Part shown: piece after piece, positions 54,531 to 63,688 of the stretch | Position numbering within the stretch: position 1 is the stretch's first letter | Layout of the letters: each line of letters opens with the position of its first letter | NCBI GenBank assembly: GCA_919902505.1 | Contig: CAKKRE010000054.1 | Span: 1 to 64,000, forward strand | Source of the DNA: Nitrospiraceae bacterium | GTDB lineage: Bacteria; Nitrospirota; Nitrospiria; Nitrospirales; Nitrospiraceae | Direction: 5' to 3' | Length of the DNA stretch: 64,000 nt | Translations under genes and position numbers: made by a program | The notes under the pieces: generated by a model | Told to the model about the DNA's origin: nothing | Database searches by the model: none | The model's input: only the letters and a program-made list of their open reading frames with translations

Positions 54531-56129
54531 CTACAACCCTTTCGATAGGTCGGCGACCTTCACGGAAAGGATGTGCTTGCTGTTCGTAATCTGATCGAGG
54601 ACCGACTTTGGAAGCGGCGCATCGAGCCCGAAAATCTGCAGGGCTTGTCCGCCACGCTCTTCCCGTGAACATTGCATCCGCGCGATATTGATGTTGTGAT
54701 CGCCAAGGATATGCCCCACCGTGCCGATCACCCCCGGACGATCCTCATTCTGGATCAGCAGGAGATGGTTGTCCGGCACCACTTCCACCTTGAACTGGTC
54801 GATCTCAATGATTCGCGGGTCCTTGCGGTGGTAGAGGGTCCCGGCGACTTGATGAGATTTCTTCCCGGCCTCAACCCGCACACGGATCACACTGGCAAAG
54901 TCTCCGGCATCGCTGATCTTCACCTCTTTGACTTCGATGCCACGTTCCTTGGCGACGACCGGCGCGTTCACATAGTTGACCGGATCTTCGAGAATGGGGG
55001 TCAGGAGTCCCTTCAAAACCGCAATCGTCAATGGCGCCACATTCAAACCCGCGACTTCGCCACTGTACTCAACGGTCAAGCGCTCCAGGCCGCCCTCCAA
55101 CAGCTGCGCCTGTAGGAGGCCGACACGCTCCCCAAGCGAGAGATACGGCTGGAGTTTCGGCAAGAGCTCCGGCGAAACCGAAGGAATATTGACCGCACCC
55201 CGGGCAATCCCTTTGGTGAAGTATTCCACGATCTGCTCTGCAATACCGATCGCCACATTTTCCTGCGCTTCCGTAGTGGAGGCGCCGATGTGCGGCGAGC
55301 AGATAAAATTATCCAACGCCAGGAGCGGATTGTCCGGCTTGACCGGCTCGTCCTCGAACACGTCGAATGCCGCGGCGGCAACCTTCTTGGATTTGAGCGC
55401 CTCGCACAAATCTCCCTCGTGCACGATTCCGCCACGCGCACAGTTGGCAATCATGACGCCGGTTTTCATCTTGGCAATGGCTTGCGCATTGATCAGAGCC
55501 TTGGTTTCCGGGGTCAGTGGAGTATGCACGGAAATGACGTCGGCTCGGCGGAACAGCTCGTCCAGCTCGACGATGGTCACACCCATTTTCTCCGCACGCT
55601 CCGGGGCCAGATAGGGATCGTAGGCCATCACCTGCATCCCCACTCCCTGGGCAAGCTTGGTGAGATACCCGCCGATTTGGCCCACGCCGACAATGCCGAG
55701 CACCTTGTTGTACAGCTCCACGCCCATGAATTTTTCTTTTTCCCACTTCCCACCCTTCGTCGAGGCGGTAGCTTGCGGGATGCGGCGCGACATCGAGAAA
55801 ATCATGGCCATCGTATGCTCGGCAGTCGTCACGGTGTTGCCACCGGGAGTATTCATGACGACGATGCCGCGGCGGGTGGCGGCAGGGGTATCGACATTGT
55901 CCAAGCCGGAACCGGCTCGCCCGACGACCTTCAGCTGACTCGCTGCTGCGATGACCTCCGCGGTGACTTTCGTCCCGGAGCGGACGATCAGCCCGTCCGC
56001 ATCCTTGATTTCCTTCAGCAGCTCCTCTTTCGGCAGTTTGGTTTTCACCACCACCGTAAAGCCGGCCTTCTCCAATACCTCGACACCCTGCTTCGAGAGA
56101 CTATCGCTGACCAAAATTTTCATTGTCAT
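54531..56129 (-). CDS. serA: D-3-phosphoglycerate dehydrogenase
   Basis: Oxidises 3-phosphoglycerate to 3-phosphohydroxypyruvate, the first step of serine synthesis. The 532-residue length marks the long form with an intervening ASB domain and a C-terminal ACT domain. Motifs: VGRAGSGLDNVDTPAATRRG, VGVGQIGGYLTKLAQGVGMQ (NAD fold), NCARGGIVHEGDL (catalytic Arg), DEPVKPDNPLLALDNFICSP with HIGAS (catalytic His). ACT: VPDNHLLLIQNEDRPGVIGT. The ACT domain suggests serine feedback. ATG 56129 follows AAGG; MKILVSDS two codons on is an alternative. Co-transcribed with the class V aminotransferase 22 bases upstream. Confidence 0.97.
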   Translation of the reverse strand: MTMKILVSDSLSKQGVEVLEKAGFTVVVKTKLPKEELLKEIKDADGLIVRSGTKVTAEVIAAASQLKVVGRAGSGLDNVDTPAATRRGIVVMNTPGGNTVTTAEHTMAMIFSMSRRIPQATASTKGGKWEKEKFMGVELYNKVLGIVGVGQIGGYLTKLAQGVGMQVMAYDPYLAPERAEKMGVTIVELDELFRRADVISVHTPLTPETKALINAQAIAKMKTGVMIANCARGGIVHEGDLCEALKSKKVAAAAFDVFEDEPVKPDNPLLALDNFICSPHIGASTTEAQENVAIGIAEQIVEYFTKGIARGAVNIPSVSPELLPKLQPYLSLGERVGLLQAQLLEGGLERLTVEYSGEVAGLNVAPLTIAVLKGLLTPILEDPVNYVNAPVVAKERGIEVKEVKISDAGDFASVIRVRVEAGKKSHQVAGTLYHRKDPRIIEIDQFKVEVVPDNHLLLIQNEDRPGVIGTVGHILGDHNINIARMQCSREERGGQALQIFGLDAPLPKSVLDQITNSKHILSVKVADLSKGL

Positions 56130-56151
56130 GACGCCTTACCTGACGGTGAGT

Positions 56152-57297
56152 CTAGGACTTGCCCATAATAATTTCTTGAGCCTTCGCCACCCCGCTACCA
56201 AGCTTCACGGGATACCCCAGCCCCTTGATGACCATCTCCACCGCCGCCAGGGCCGTGATGACATCAAAACTATCGATATAGCCCATGTGCGAAATACGGA
56301 AGATCTTACCCTTCAGGTGGTCCTGACCACCTGCCGCCGTCATTCCGTACTGGGTCCGCAAATTCTTATAGACCGCTTGGCCATCTACACCTTCCGGCGC
56401 CGAAATGGCGGTTAACGCATCGCTCGGACGCTCCTGAGGGAAGATGGACAGCCCGGCGGCCTTGACACCTTCACGCATCGCCGTCGCCAACATCGCGTGA
56501 CGGGCGAAGACGGCTTCCAGTCCCTCGGCTTTCAGAATGTTCATCACTTCCTTCAGGCCGAGAATGAGGGACACGGCCGGCGTATAGGCCGTCGTACTCT
56601 TCTGTTGATTCTCCCGCTCGCGCTTGAAATTGAAATAGAACGCCGCATTCTTGGCCTTGTCGGCCAATCGCCAGGCTTTCTCACTCACGCTGGCGAAGGC
56701 CAGCCCCGGCGGCAACATCAACGCCTTCTGCGAACCGGTAATAACCACGTCGAGGCCCCAGGCATCGGTCTTGAGATCGAGCACTCCCAACGCGGTGATG
56801 GCATCCACGACCAGAATCGTCTCCTCATACCCTTTGACGATATCGGCCAGCGTTTTGACATCATGCGCCACAGCCGTGGAGGTTTCGCTCGCTTGCACAT
56901 AGACGGCCTTGATCGACGGATCCTTCTTCAAGGCATCAGCGACGGCCTGCGGATCCACCGCGCGACCCCACTCAACTTTCAACTCGGTCACCTGTGCGCC
57001 GAACGCCTTACACAGCTTCGTCCATCGCTCACCGAATTTGCCGCCGTTGATCGTGAGGGCCTTGTCCCCCGGTGACAAGAAATTCGAGACCGACCCCTCC
57101 ATGCCTCCGGTGCCGGATGCCGCAAGAATCAAGACATCGTTCCTGGTTTGAAACAGCCACTTCAGGTCCTCACGGACCTCGGCAAAGAGTTTATCGAATT
57201 CAGGCGCCCGGTGATGAATCATCGGTCTGGCCATCGCCAGTAACACCTCCGGAGGAACGGGGGTGGGTCCGGGAGCGAGCAAATACCGTTTCAACAT
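56152..57297 (-). CDS. Class V aminotransferase (alanine/serine-glyoxylate type)
   Basis: PLP enzyme of 381 residues from ATG 57297, behind a strong GAGGAGG. Signature segments: MLKRYLLAPGPTPVPPEVLL, LAASGTGGMEGSVSNFLSPG, ILVVDAITALGVLDLKTDAW and the Schiff-base lysine in VVITGSQKALMLPPGLAFAS. Late RISHMGYIDSFDVITALAAV is typical. The family is often annotated as serine-pyruvate or alanine-glyoxylate aminotransferase. Placed directly before serA, it may act on 3-phosphohydroxypyruvate in place of SerC; that is inference. A near-consensus promoter precedes it. Confidence 0.92.
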   Translation of the reverse strand: MLKRYLLAPGPTPVPPEVLLAMARPMIHHRAPEFDKLFAEVREDLKWLFQTRNDVLILAASGTGGMEGSVSNFLSPGDKALTINGGKFGERWTKLCKAFGAQVTELKVEWGRAVDPQAVADALKKDPSIKAVYVQASETSTAVAHDVKTLADIVKGYEETILVVDAITALGVLDLKTDAWGLDVVITGSQKALMLPPGLAFASVSEKAWRLADKAKNAAFYFNFKRERENQQKSTTAYTPAVSLILGLKEVMNILKAEGLEAVFARHAMLATAMREGVKAAGLSIFPQERPSDALTAISAPEGVDGQAVYKNLRTQYGMTAAGGQDHLKGKIFRISHMGYIDSFDVITALAAVEMVIKGLGYPVKLGSGVAKAQEIIMGKS

Positions 57298-57353
57298 GGG
57301 ACGATCCTCCTCACTGTGCAAAACGAACGATGTCAGGGATTTAGAAGGGGCGT

Positions 57354-57382
57354 ACGCTACCATAGGCCCCCTAAGGTGTCAA
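57354..57382 (-). promoter_or_regulatory. Sigma-70-type promoter of the aminotransferase-serA operon
   Basis: On the minus strand a perfect -35 TTGACA (57382-57377), a 17-base spacer and TAGCGT (57359-57354). Start of transcription near 57347, about 50 bases ahead of the ATG. Confidence 0.75.
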
Positions 57383-57519
57383 GGTAACGAACCATGAAGA
57401 TGCTTATCTTTTCAGCGACTTCACTGCATCGTGCAAGATTTATTTCGGAGACGCGGCGCAGCTCCTCGCTCGATGATTTTTCACCACAAACTGTGTGGCG
57501 ACTCAACTCCCTCAATTTC

Positions 57520-57548
57520 TTGACAAGTTGCGACCTCATCGATAGGCT
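57520..57548 (+). promoter_or_regulatory. Sigma-70-type promoter of the lytic transglycosylase gene
   Basis: Perfect -35 TTGACA at 57520-57525, a 17-base spacer, then TAGGCT at 57543-57548. It points away from the serA-operon promoter 140 bases to the left. Start near 57555, before ATG 57603. An in-frame GTG at 57564 would leave almost no leader, which favours the ATG. Confidence 0.7.
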
Positions 57549-57602
57549 ACCCTTCGAGAGTCAGTGATCTCACATTCCCTGAACAGTCTAGTGGGTATTC
57601 CT

Positions 57603-58994
57603 ATGCATGCACGTTTCCTGGTCGCAGGTGTTCGCGCGCTGCCGCTTCTCTCTTTCTGCCTGGTCTCTCTCTCGTGGCCGGCTCTCACGGGAGCGGAGTC
57701 GCCGCCCCCACCTCAAACCGATGCACCCGCGACTGCGGAGATGACTTCGACCGACGTTCCGTCTCCTATCCAGGAACCGGACTACTCACTCGACGAGGAC
57801 GATCACGCCACCGCCGCAGAACTCGAAGCAGCCGAGCCCCCGGCCCCCGTGGCCAGCGAACCCTCGACGGAAGTTCCGCCGGCCGAGGCGCTTCTTCAAC
57901 TCAAGCCGCTCACCGGCACCACCGCTCGATTCACGGATCTGCTGACACCACCCGCAGAAGTGGTTCAGGAAGAGGCTTCCGCGCAGGACCAGGAATCGGA
58001 TGAAGCCACGGCTTACAACGTGCCGATTGTGCTCGATCCATCCGTTCAAGGCCATATTCGTTTTTTCAACGTCTCTATCCGCAACCGATTTGAACAGTGG
58101 CTCATCCGCCTGAGTCACTATCGCCCGCTGGTTGACAGCATCTTCTCCGAGTTCCAGCTCCCCAGCGATCTCATCTATCTCTCTCTGGTTGAAAGCGGAT
58201 TTAACCCCCACGCCTATTCCCGCGCCCGTGCGGCCGGTCCATGGCAATTTATGAAGGGGACCGCCAAAGTCTATGGGCTGCGTGTGGATAGTTATGTGGA
58301 TGAACGGCGAGACCCTGTGAAATCGACCGTCGCGGCTGCGCGCTACCTGCGGGACCTGTACGACTTGTTCGGCACCTGGCCTTTGGCCATGGCCGCCTAC
58401 AACGCCGGGGAGGGCAAGGTGATGCGAGCCCTCCATACGGCGCAAGCGGAGAGCTTTTCAGACATTGCAAAAACACGGCTGATTCGGCGGGAAACGAAAG
58501 AATACGTCCCCCGATTCATGGCCGCAACCATCATCGCCAAGAATCCGGACCGCTATGGCTTTCCGCAGAACGACGTGCAGCCTCACCAATTCGAGGAAGT
58601 GGTCGTGAAGCGCCCTATCCACTTCAAAGCCATTGCGAATGTGACGGGCATTTCGTACCAGGAACTGAAGGTGCTCAACCCAGAGTTACGGCGCGATGCC
58701 ACGCCCCCGGACGATGCCGAATATCACCTGAAGGTTCCGGTCGGCACCAGGGAGAAGGTCGAACAATTGCTGGATCGGGCCCCGACTCACAAATTCGCGC
58801 CGCTCCAGGTCCCCGTCAGGGTCCGGCACGTCAAGCCTGAACCGGAATCCAGCCACTGGTATCGGGTGCGCGTAGGCGACTCTCTGGAGAGAATCGCCAA
58901 GCGATTCAACATCTCCGTCAAAACCCTCAAGTCCAACAATAACCTGACAGGTCCCACCATCAAGGCAGGAAGCCGCCTGGTCATCGCGAACTAA
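57603..58994 (+). CDS. mltD: MltD-like membrane-bound lytic murein transglycosylase
   Basis: Cleaves peptidoglycan glycan strands with 1,6-anhydro product formation, in the periplasm. 463 residues with signal peptide 1-32 (LLSFCLVSLSWPALTGA). An acidic Pro-rich linker runs to about 135. SLT domain about 160-300: catalytic Glu in IYLSLVESGFNPHAYSR, then AAGPWQFMKGTAKVYGLRVD and PLAMAAYNAGEGKVMRAL. One clear LysM closes the protein (HWYRVRVGDSLERIAKRFNI), and a degenerate LysM lies near 340-390. Enteric MltD is a lipoprotein; no lipobox cysteine is evident here, so it may be soluble or tethered otherwise. Confidence 0.92.
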   Translation: MHARFLVAGVRALPLLSFCLVSLSWPALTGAESPPPPQTDAPATAEMTSTDVPSPIQEPDYSLDEDDHATAAELEAAEPPAPVASEPSTEVPPAEALLQLKPLTGTTARFTDLLTPPAEVVQEEASAQDQESDEATAYNVPIVLDPSVQGHIRFFNVSIRNRFEQWLIRLSHYRPLVDSIFSEFQLPSDLIYLSLVESGFNPHAYSRARAAGPWQFMKGTAKVYGLRVDSYVDERRDPVKSTVAAARYLRDLYDLFGTWPLAMAAYNAGEGKVMRALHTAQAESFSDIAKTRLIRRETKEYVPRFMAATIIAKNPDRYGFPQNDVQPHQFEEVVVKRPIHFKAIANVTGISYQELKVLNPELRRDATPPDDAEYHLKVPVGTREKVEQLLDRAPTHKFAPLQVPVRVRHVKPEPESSHWYRVRVGDSLERIAKRFNISVKTLKSNNNLTGPTIKAGSRLVIAN

Positions 58995-59031
58995 CGCGAC
59001 CACCCCTCACCGCGTCATTCTAAGGGAGCCG

Positions 59032-59865
59032 TTACGGTTTTTTCTTGGAGGACGCCGCGGCAGACTTGCCTGAAGACTTAGCGGGCGCCTCAGGTTGGGG
59101 AGCGGGCGCAGTCACGGCCGGAGCAGGTGTAGCAGCCGCCGCCGGACTCTCCGGAGACTTCTTCACTTCCAGCACCTTCACTCGCACAGCCGCTTCACTG
59201 GTAAAGGGCGAGTTAGGATAATTCTTCATCAAATCCTGGTAGTGCGCGAGGGCCCCCTCAGGACGGGACTGCGATTCTTCCAGTTTTGCCAGCTCGAAGA
59301 GCACATGATCTTTATTCAGCGCACCGGGGATCTCGAGGATGCCGGTAAACGCCTTCACCGCCTGATCACGATCCCCCTTCACCAAATAGGCGTAGGCCAG
59401 CCGCTGCTGGACAAGCCCCAGCAGCGAGGTATTGGAGCTATGGAGTAACATGAACCGTTTGTAGGTTTCGATTCCCGCGTCAACCTCATTGGCCAGGACC
59501 TGAGCATTTCCTAAATGGAATAGGGCCAACGGAGCAACGGGGCTCCGTGGATATTGATCCACAACCTGCTTGTAGAGATTGATGGCCTGCGCAAGCTGTT
59601 CGTGCCCTTTTTTCGGATCGTCAGCCGGCCGGTTGAGATAGTGCAGCGTCGCTTCCTGATCGAGATCACGCGCCTTCAGCGTAGCCTGGTAGTCGTACCA
59701 GATAACCCCGGCCACCACCGCCGCGGCAACGAGCAAGACTCCCAGCCCAACGAGAACTGCCCGCCGCTGTTCCTGCAAGACAAGCAGAAACCGCTCCACT
59801 CCGGTCAACAGATGAGCTTCATCGAGCGGATCGACCTTTGCGGGAATTTTGATTCGATAACTCAT
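59032..59865 (-). CDS. Membrane-anchored TPR protein, YfgM-like
   Basis: A 277-residue protein with a short cytoplasmic N-terminus, one span (VLVGLGVLLVAAAVVAGVIW) and a periplasmic TPR domain (INLYKQVVDQYPRSPVAPLA, LFELAKLEESQSRPEGALAH). The tail is Ala/Pro/Lys-rich and low-complexity. The order matches YfgM/TPR_21 proteins, which interact with the Sec translocon and chaperones; the role here is inferred from architecture. It is convergent with the lytic transglycosylase, 37 bases apart, and has its own promoter. Confidence 0.8.
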   Translation of the reverse strand: MSYRIKIPAKVDPLDEAHLLTGVERFLLVLQEQRRAVLVGLGVLLVAAAVVAGVIWYDYQATLKARDLDQEATLHYLNRPADDPKKGHEQLAQAINLYKQVVDQYPRSPVAPLALFHLGNAQVLANEVDAGIETYKRFMLLHSSNTSLLGLVQQRLAYAYLVKGDRDQAVKAFTGILEIPGALNKDHVLFELAKLEESQSRPEGALAHYQDLMKNYPNSPFTSEAAVRVKVLEVKKSPESPAAAATPAPAVTAPAPQPEAPAKSSGKSAAASSKKKP

Positions 59866-59925
59866 GCGCTCTCGATCATTTTATAGACACAGTAAAAGAA
59901 GCGGTCGTTTCCGAACGCCTCGCGC

Positions 59926-59955
59926 CTTATACTAGGGAGCAGTCAGCCTTGTCAA
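59926..59955 (-). promoter_or_regulatory. Sigma-70-type promoter of the YfgM-like gene
   Basis: Minus strand: perfect -35 TTGACA (59955-59950), an 18-base spacer, -10 TATAAG (59931-59926). It lies 61 bases upstream of the YfgM-like start and just left of the divergent BioF-family start. Confidence 0.7.
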
Positions 59956-59986
59956 ATATTCAGGCCCTTCGCGGGCACGGGACGCC

Positions 59987-61147
59987 ATGTTCAAGGACTA
60001 TCTTCAGAAATTGCAGGACCAGCACCTGCTGCGCCGGCTGCGCACCATCGCCTCGTCCACGGGGCCGACGGTCAGGCTCGACGGACACACCGTGATCCTG
60101 CTTTCCTCCAATAATTACCTGGGCCTCGCCACGCACCCGGCTGTCGTGGAAGCGGCCGTCGAAGCAACGCGTCAATACGGGGCGGGATCCGGGGCATCAC
60201 GTCTCGTCTGCGGCACCCTGACACCCCATGAGGAACTGGAAACCGCGCTCGCCCGGTTCAAAGGCACGGAAGCCGCGCTCACCTTCGCAGCCGGCTATCT
60301 GGCCAACATCAGCGCCGTTCCGGCGCTGATCGGCCAAGACGGACTCATCCTCGCCGACCGCCTCTGCCATGCAAGCCTGATCGACGGCTGCCGCCTGAGC
60401 GGCGCCACATTTCGCGTCTACCACCACCGGGACATGGATCACCTGGAGCAACTGCTTACCCGCCGGACCTCCAACAAACCCACCCTGATCGTGACCGACG
60501 GCCTCTTCAGCATGGATGGGGACATCGCACCGATGAGGGACATCGCCCTCTTAGCGGAACGGTATGGCGCCGCTGTCTATGTCGACGATGCTCATGGCAC
60601 GGGAATCCTGGGAGAAACAGGACGGGGCACCCTCGAACATTGCCACGTCGAATCGCGCGTGCCCTATCACATGGGCACCTTGAGCAAAGCGATCGGGAGC
60701 TCCGGAGGGTACCTGGCTGGATCAGCCGAGTTCATTGCCTATCTCGTAAATACCTGCCGCGCCTTCACCTATACAACCGCCCCCACGCCGGCCTCCGCTG
60801 CAGCCGCCACGGCGGCACTCCGCGTGATCCGGCAGGAGCCGGAGCGGCGCGCCAGATTGTGGCGGAATCGCGATCGCCTCGCGCAAGGACTCAGCGGCCT
60901 CGGCTTCCGACTCGCCGCATCGGAGAGCCCCATTCTTCCGGTCATCGTCGGCGATCCCGATCGCGCGATGCACCTCGCCCACACACTCCTCACGCTGGGA
61001 GTCTATGCCCCCGCGATTCGCCCACCAACGGTGCCGGCTTCCACGAGCCGGATTCGCCTCACGATCACGGCCGATCACACCGATGAGCACATCGACCAGG
61101 CGCTGGCAGCGCTGGCACAGGCGGGTCGTTCGCTCAACATGATCTAA
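59987..61147 (+). CDS. bioF: 8-amino-7-oxononanoate synthase family (BioF-like)
   Basis: PLP-dependent alpha-oxoamine synthase, 386 residues. BioF condenses pimeloyl-ACP/CoA with alanine in biotin synthesis; relatives use glycine or other acyl-CoAs. Motifs: VILLSSNNYLGLATHPAVVE, QYGAGSGASRLVCGTLTPHE, DDAHGTGILGETGRG and the Schiff-base lysine in HMGTLSKAIGSSGGYLAGS. The SNNYLG and GSGSR-like segments fit BioF best, but no other bio gene is present, so 2-amino-3-ketobutyrate ligase or a lipid-type synthase remains possible. The leader is short (about 30 bases to the divergent promoter region). Confidence 0.85.
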   Translation: MFKDYLQKLQDQHLLRRLRTIASSTGPTVRLDGHTVILLSSNNYLGLATHPAVVEAAVEATRQYGAGSGASRLVCGTLTPHEELETALARFKGTEAALTFAAGYLANISAVPALIGQDGLILADRLCHASLIDGCRLSGATFRVYHHRDMDHLEQLLTRRTSNKPTLIVTDGLFSMDGDIAPMRDIALLAERYGAAVYVDDAHGTGILGETGRGTLEHCHVESRVPYHMGTLSKAIGSSGGYLAGSAEFIAYLVNTCRAFTYTTAPTPASAAAATAALRVIRQEPERRARLWRNRDRLAQGLSGLGFRLAASESPILPVIVGDPDRAMHLAHTLLTLGVYAPAIRPPTVPASTSRIRLTITADHTDEHIDQALAALAQAGRSLNMI

Positions 61148-61325
61148 GCAACAATCGCCCTTCACAGAGCGGCCGGCGGCGACCGTTTCGGCCTCGTCTC
61201 TTCTGGATATTTTCTTGCTTTCTCACCTTCCTATGGCATGATCGAATCAACCTGACGAGCCATGATCCTCTACTCATAGCGACGCTCGTTTATCCATACA
61301 TTCTCTCACTGCATGGAGTGATCCG

Positions 61326-62387
61326 ATGATTGATATCTCCAAACTGTTGACCTTTGGCGTCCAACAGGGCGCTTCGGACTGCCACATCAGCGCCGGTGAG
61401 CCACCGATGATCCGCCTGCATGGCGATCTCAAGAAACTCGACCATCCTCCCCTGACCCAGGATGAAACTCACGCGCTCATCTACGACATGATGAGTGACG
61501 TGCAACGGAAGAATTTCGAAGAACACCGGGAGTGTGACTTCTCCTTCGACCTGGGCGACATCGCCCGATTCCGCGTCAACGTCTTTGTGCAAGGGCGTGG
61601 ATTGGGGGCCGTGTTCCGGACCATTCCGACGGAGATTCTTCCCCTGGAAAAACTCGGCATGCCGCCGATCCTTCGACAGCTCTGCGACCGCGAAAAAGGC
61701 CTGATCCTGGTGACCGGCCCAACCGGGTCCGGGAAATCCACCACACTCGCGGGCATGATCGACTATCTCAACAACACCTTCGAAGGACACATTCTCACGA
61801 TCGAAGATCCGGTCGAGTTTGTTCACAAATCCAAAAAATGCCTGGTCAACCAGCGGGAACTGGGCGTCCACACGCTGTCGTTTGCCAACGCCCTCCGCGC
61901 CGCACTCCGCGAAGACCCCGACATCATTCTCGTCGGCGAAATGCGAGACCTGGATACGATCCAGCTGGCGTTGACCGCTGCCGAAACCGGACACTTGGTC
62001 TTTGCGACCCTGCACACGTCCAGCGCCCCGAAAACCATCGACCGCATCATCGACGCCTTCCCTCCGAACCAACAGGCCCAAGTCCGCGCACAGCTCTCGG
62101 AGACGCTGGAGGCAGTCCTGACCCAAACGCTCCTCAAGAAAAAGAGCGGCGGTCGCATTGCCGCGGTGGAGATCATGGTCGGTACCACCGCGGTGCGGAA
62201 CCTTATCCGAGAAGGCAAACTCCACCAAATTCCCGGCATCATGCAGGCCAGCCAAAAAGACGGCATGCAGACCATGGACATGGCCCTGGTCGACCTGGCC
62301 ACACGGGGACAAGTGACAAAAGCTGAGGCTCAATCGCGCAGCATGAATCCCAATCTCTTTAGCGCCGCTGCAGGAGGCGCCGCGTAA
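61326..62387 (+). CDS. pilT: Type IV pilus retraction ATPase
   Basis: A 353-residue hexameric ATPase that depolymerises pili for twitching. N-terminal PAS-like domain: QGASDCHISAGEPPMIRLHG. Core: Walker A LVTGPTGSGKSTTLAGMIDY, Asp box ILTIEDPVEFVHKSKKCLVN, Walker B REDPDIILVGEMRDLDTIQL, His box ETGHLVFATLHTSSAPKTID. PilT-type C-terminal motif: TAVRNLIREGKLHQIPGIMQ. ATG 61326 follows GGAGTG. It precedes a PilU-like gene by 56 bases, as in many pilus loci; the pilins lie 12 kb away. Confidence 0.95.
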   Translation: MIDISKLLTFGVQQGASDCHISAGEPPMIRLHGDLKKLDHPPLTQDETHALIYDMMSDVQRKNFEEHRECDFSFDLGDIARFRVNVFVQGRGLGAVFRTIPTEILPLEKLGMPPILRQLCDREKGLILVTGPTGSGKSTTLAGMIDYLNNTFEGHILTIEDPVEFVHKSKKCLVNQRELGVHTLSFANALRAALREDPDIILVGEMRDLDTIQLALTAAETGHLVFATLHTSSAPKTIDRIIDAFPPNQQAQVRAQLSETLEAVLTQTLLKKKSGGRIAAVEIMVGTTAVRNLIREGKLHQIPGIMQASQKDGMQTMDMALVDLATRGQVTKAEAQSRSMNPNLFSAAAGGAA

Positions 62388-62443
62388 ACGGGCACTCAGC
62401 GCAACCGACACGGGTTTCCCACGGCATTGGAAAGAGGCATTTC

Positions 62444-63607
62444 ATGGATGTTCGCACGCTTCTCGAAGTGATGGTCAAGCAGGAATCGTCGGACCTGTAT
62501 CTCACCGTCGATGCGCCCCCCATTTATCGCATCCATGGCTCGACACATCGGACCGATGCGCCGCCGTTCACGAACGAGCAACTCGAATCGCTGGCGCTGG
62601 CCCTCATGCGAGGCCAGCAGCGAGGTGAGTTCGAAGAGAAGATGGAGATGAACCTTGCCCTTTATTACAAAGACCTCGGCCGCTTCCGCGTGAACATCTT
62701 CCGACAGAAGGGCAACGTCGGGCTGGTGTTTCGACATATCAAAGCGGAGATCATGACCGTCGAACAGCTAGACCTGCCGCCCATCGTCAAAGACATCGCC
62801 ATGACCAAGCGAGGTCTGGTGTTGGTGGTCGGCGCGACCGGCTCCGGAAAATCCACATCACTGGCCGCTATGATCGACCACCGCAACACGGTGCATGCCG
62901 GCCACATCATCAGCGTGGAAGACCCGATCGAATTTGTCCATCACCACAAGAAATCGATCGTCACCCAGCGCGAAGTCGGCTTCGACACCCATTCCTTCGG
63001 ACACGCGTTGAAAAATACCCTGCGTCAGGCACCGGACGTCATTCTCATCGGTGAAATCCGGGATACGGAAACCATGGAAGCCGCGATCACGTTCGCTGAA
63101 ACCGGACACCTCTGCCTCGGAACGTTGCACTCGAATAATGCGAATCAATCGATCGAGCGCATCATGAACTTCTTCCCGGTCGAACGGCACGCGCAGATCT
63201 ATCTGCAGCTCTCCTTGAACCTGCGGGCCATCATCTCTCAACGATTGATCCCCTCCCTCGACGGCCGCCGCGTGCCTGCACTCGAAATCATGCTGGATAC
63301 GCCGCGCATCAAGGACCTCATCAAACGTTCTGAGATCGATACCCTGAAAGAGGCGATGGAACAGGGCATCGACGAAGGCTGCCAGACATTCGACCACGTG
63401 CTGTTGCAACTCTATAAGGCCGGGAAGATCAGCATTGAACAAGCCTTGATCAACGCCGACAGCGCCAACAACCTCCGTCTGAAAATTAAACTGGCGGGGT
63501 TGAAAGGCGACGACGCAGTGGCCGCCCTCCTGGACAAGAGCGACCGGGATGAGAAGGGGTTCCAGATTCAAGGGCAAATGGGTCAGGCCGGGGGGAAAAA
63601 ACGCTGA
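62444..63607 (+). CDS. pilU: PilU-type pilus retraction ATPase
   Basis: A 387-residue PilT paralogue. N-terminal domain MVKQESSDLYLTVDAPPIYR. Core: Walker A VVGATGSGKSTSLAAMIDHR, ISVEDPIEFVHHHKKSIVTQ, Walker B APDVILIGEIRDTETMEAAI, ETGHLCLGTLHSNNANQSIE. It departs from PilT at the C-terminal loop (PRIKDLIKRSEIDTLKEAME) and has a longer, Gln/Gly/Lys-rich tail, both usual in PilU. Order after pilT and length support the call. PilU assists PilT in force-demanding retraction. Confidence 0.88.
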   Translation: MDVRTLLEVMVKQESSDLYLTVDAPPIYRIHGSTHRTDAPPFTNEQLESLALALMRGQQRGEFEEKMEMNLALYYKDLGRFRVNIFRQKGNVGLVFRHIKAEIMTVEQLDLPPIVKDIAMTKRGLVLVVGATGSGKSTSLAAMIDHRNTVHAGHIISVEDPIEFVHHHKKSIVTQREVGFDTHSFGHALKNTLRQAPDVILIGEIRDTETMEAAITFAETGHLCLGTLHSNNANQSIERIMNFFPVERHAQIYLQLSLNLRAIISQRLIPSLDGRRVPALEIMLDTPRIKDLIKRSEIDTLKEAMEQGIDEGCQTFDHVLLQLYKAGKISIEQALINADSANNLRLKIKLAGLKGDDAVAALLDKSDRDEKGFQIQGQMGQAGGKKR

Positions 63608-63628
63608 GGGGCAGGGCGTTGCTGCCCC
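63608..63628. terminator. Hairpin between pilU and cytochrome c gene
   Basis: GGGGCAG, a 7-base loop, CTGCCCC: a 7-bp stem directly after the pilU stop. No T-run follows; it may serve both convergent genes. Confidence 0.5.
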
Positions 63629-63688
63629 CTAATCCTCAAGGGCTACTCTTCCGCGAGCGCACACCACGCAATTGATCGGCAGATCCGC

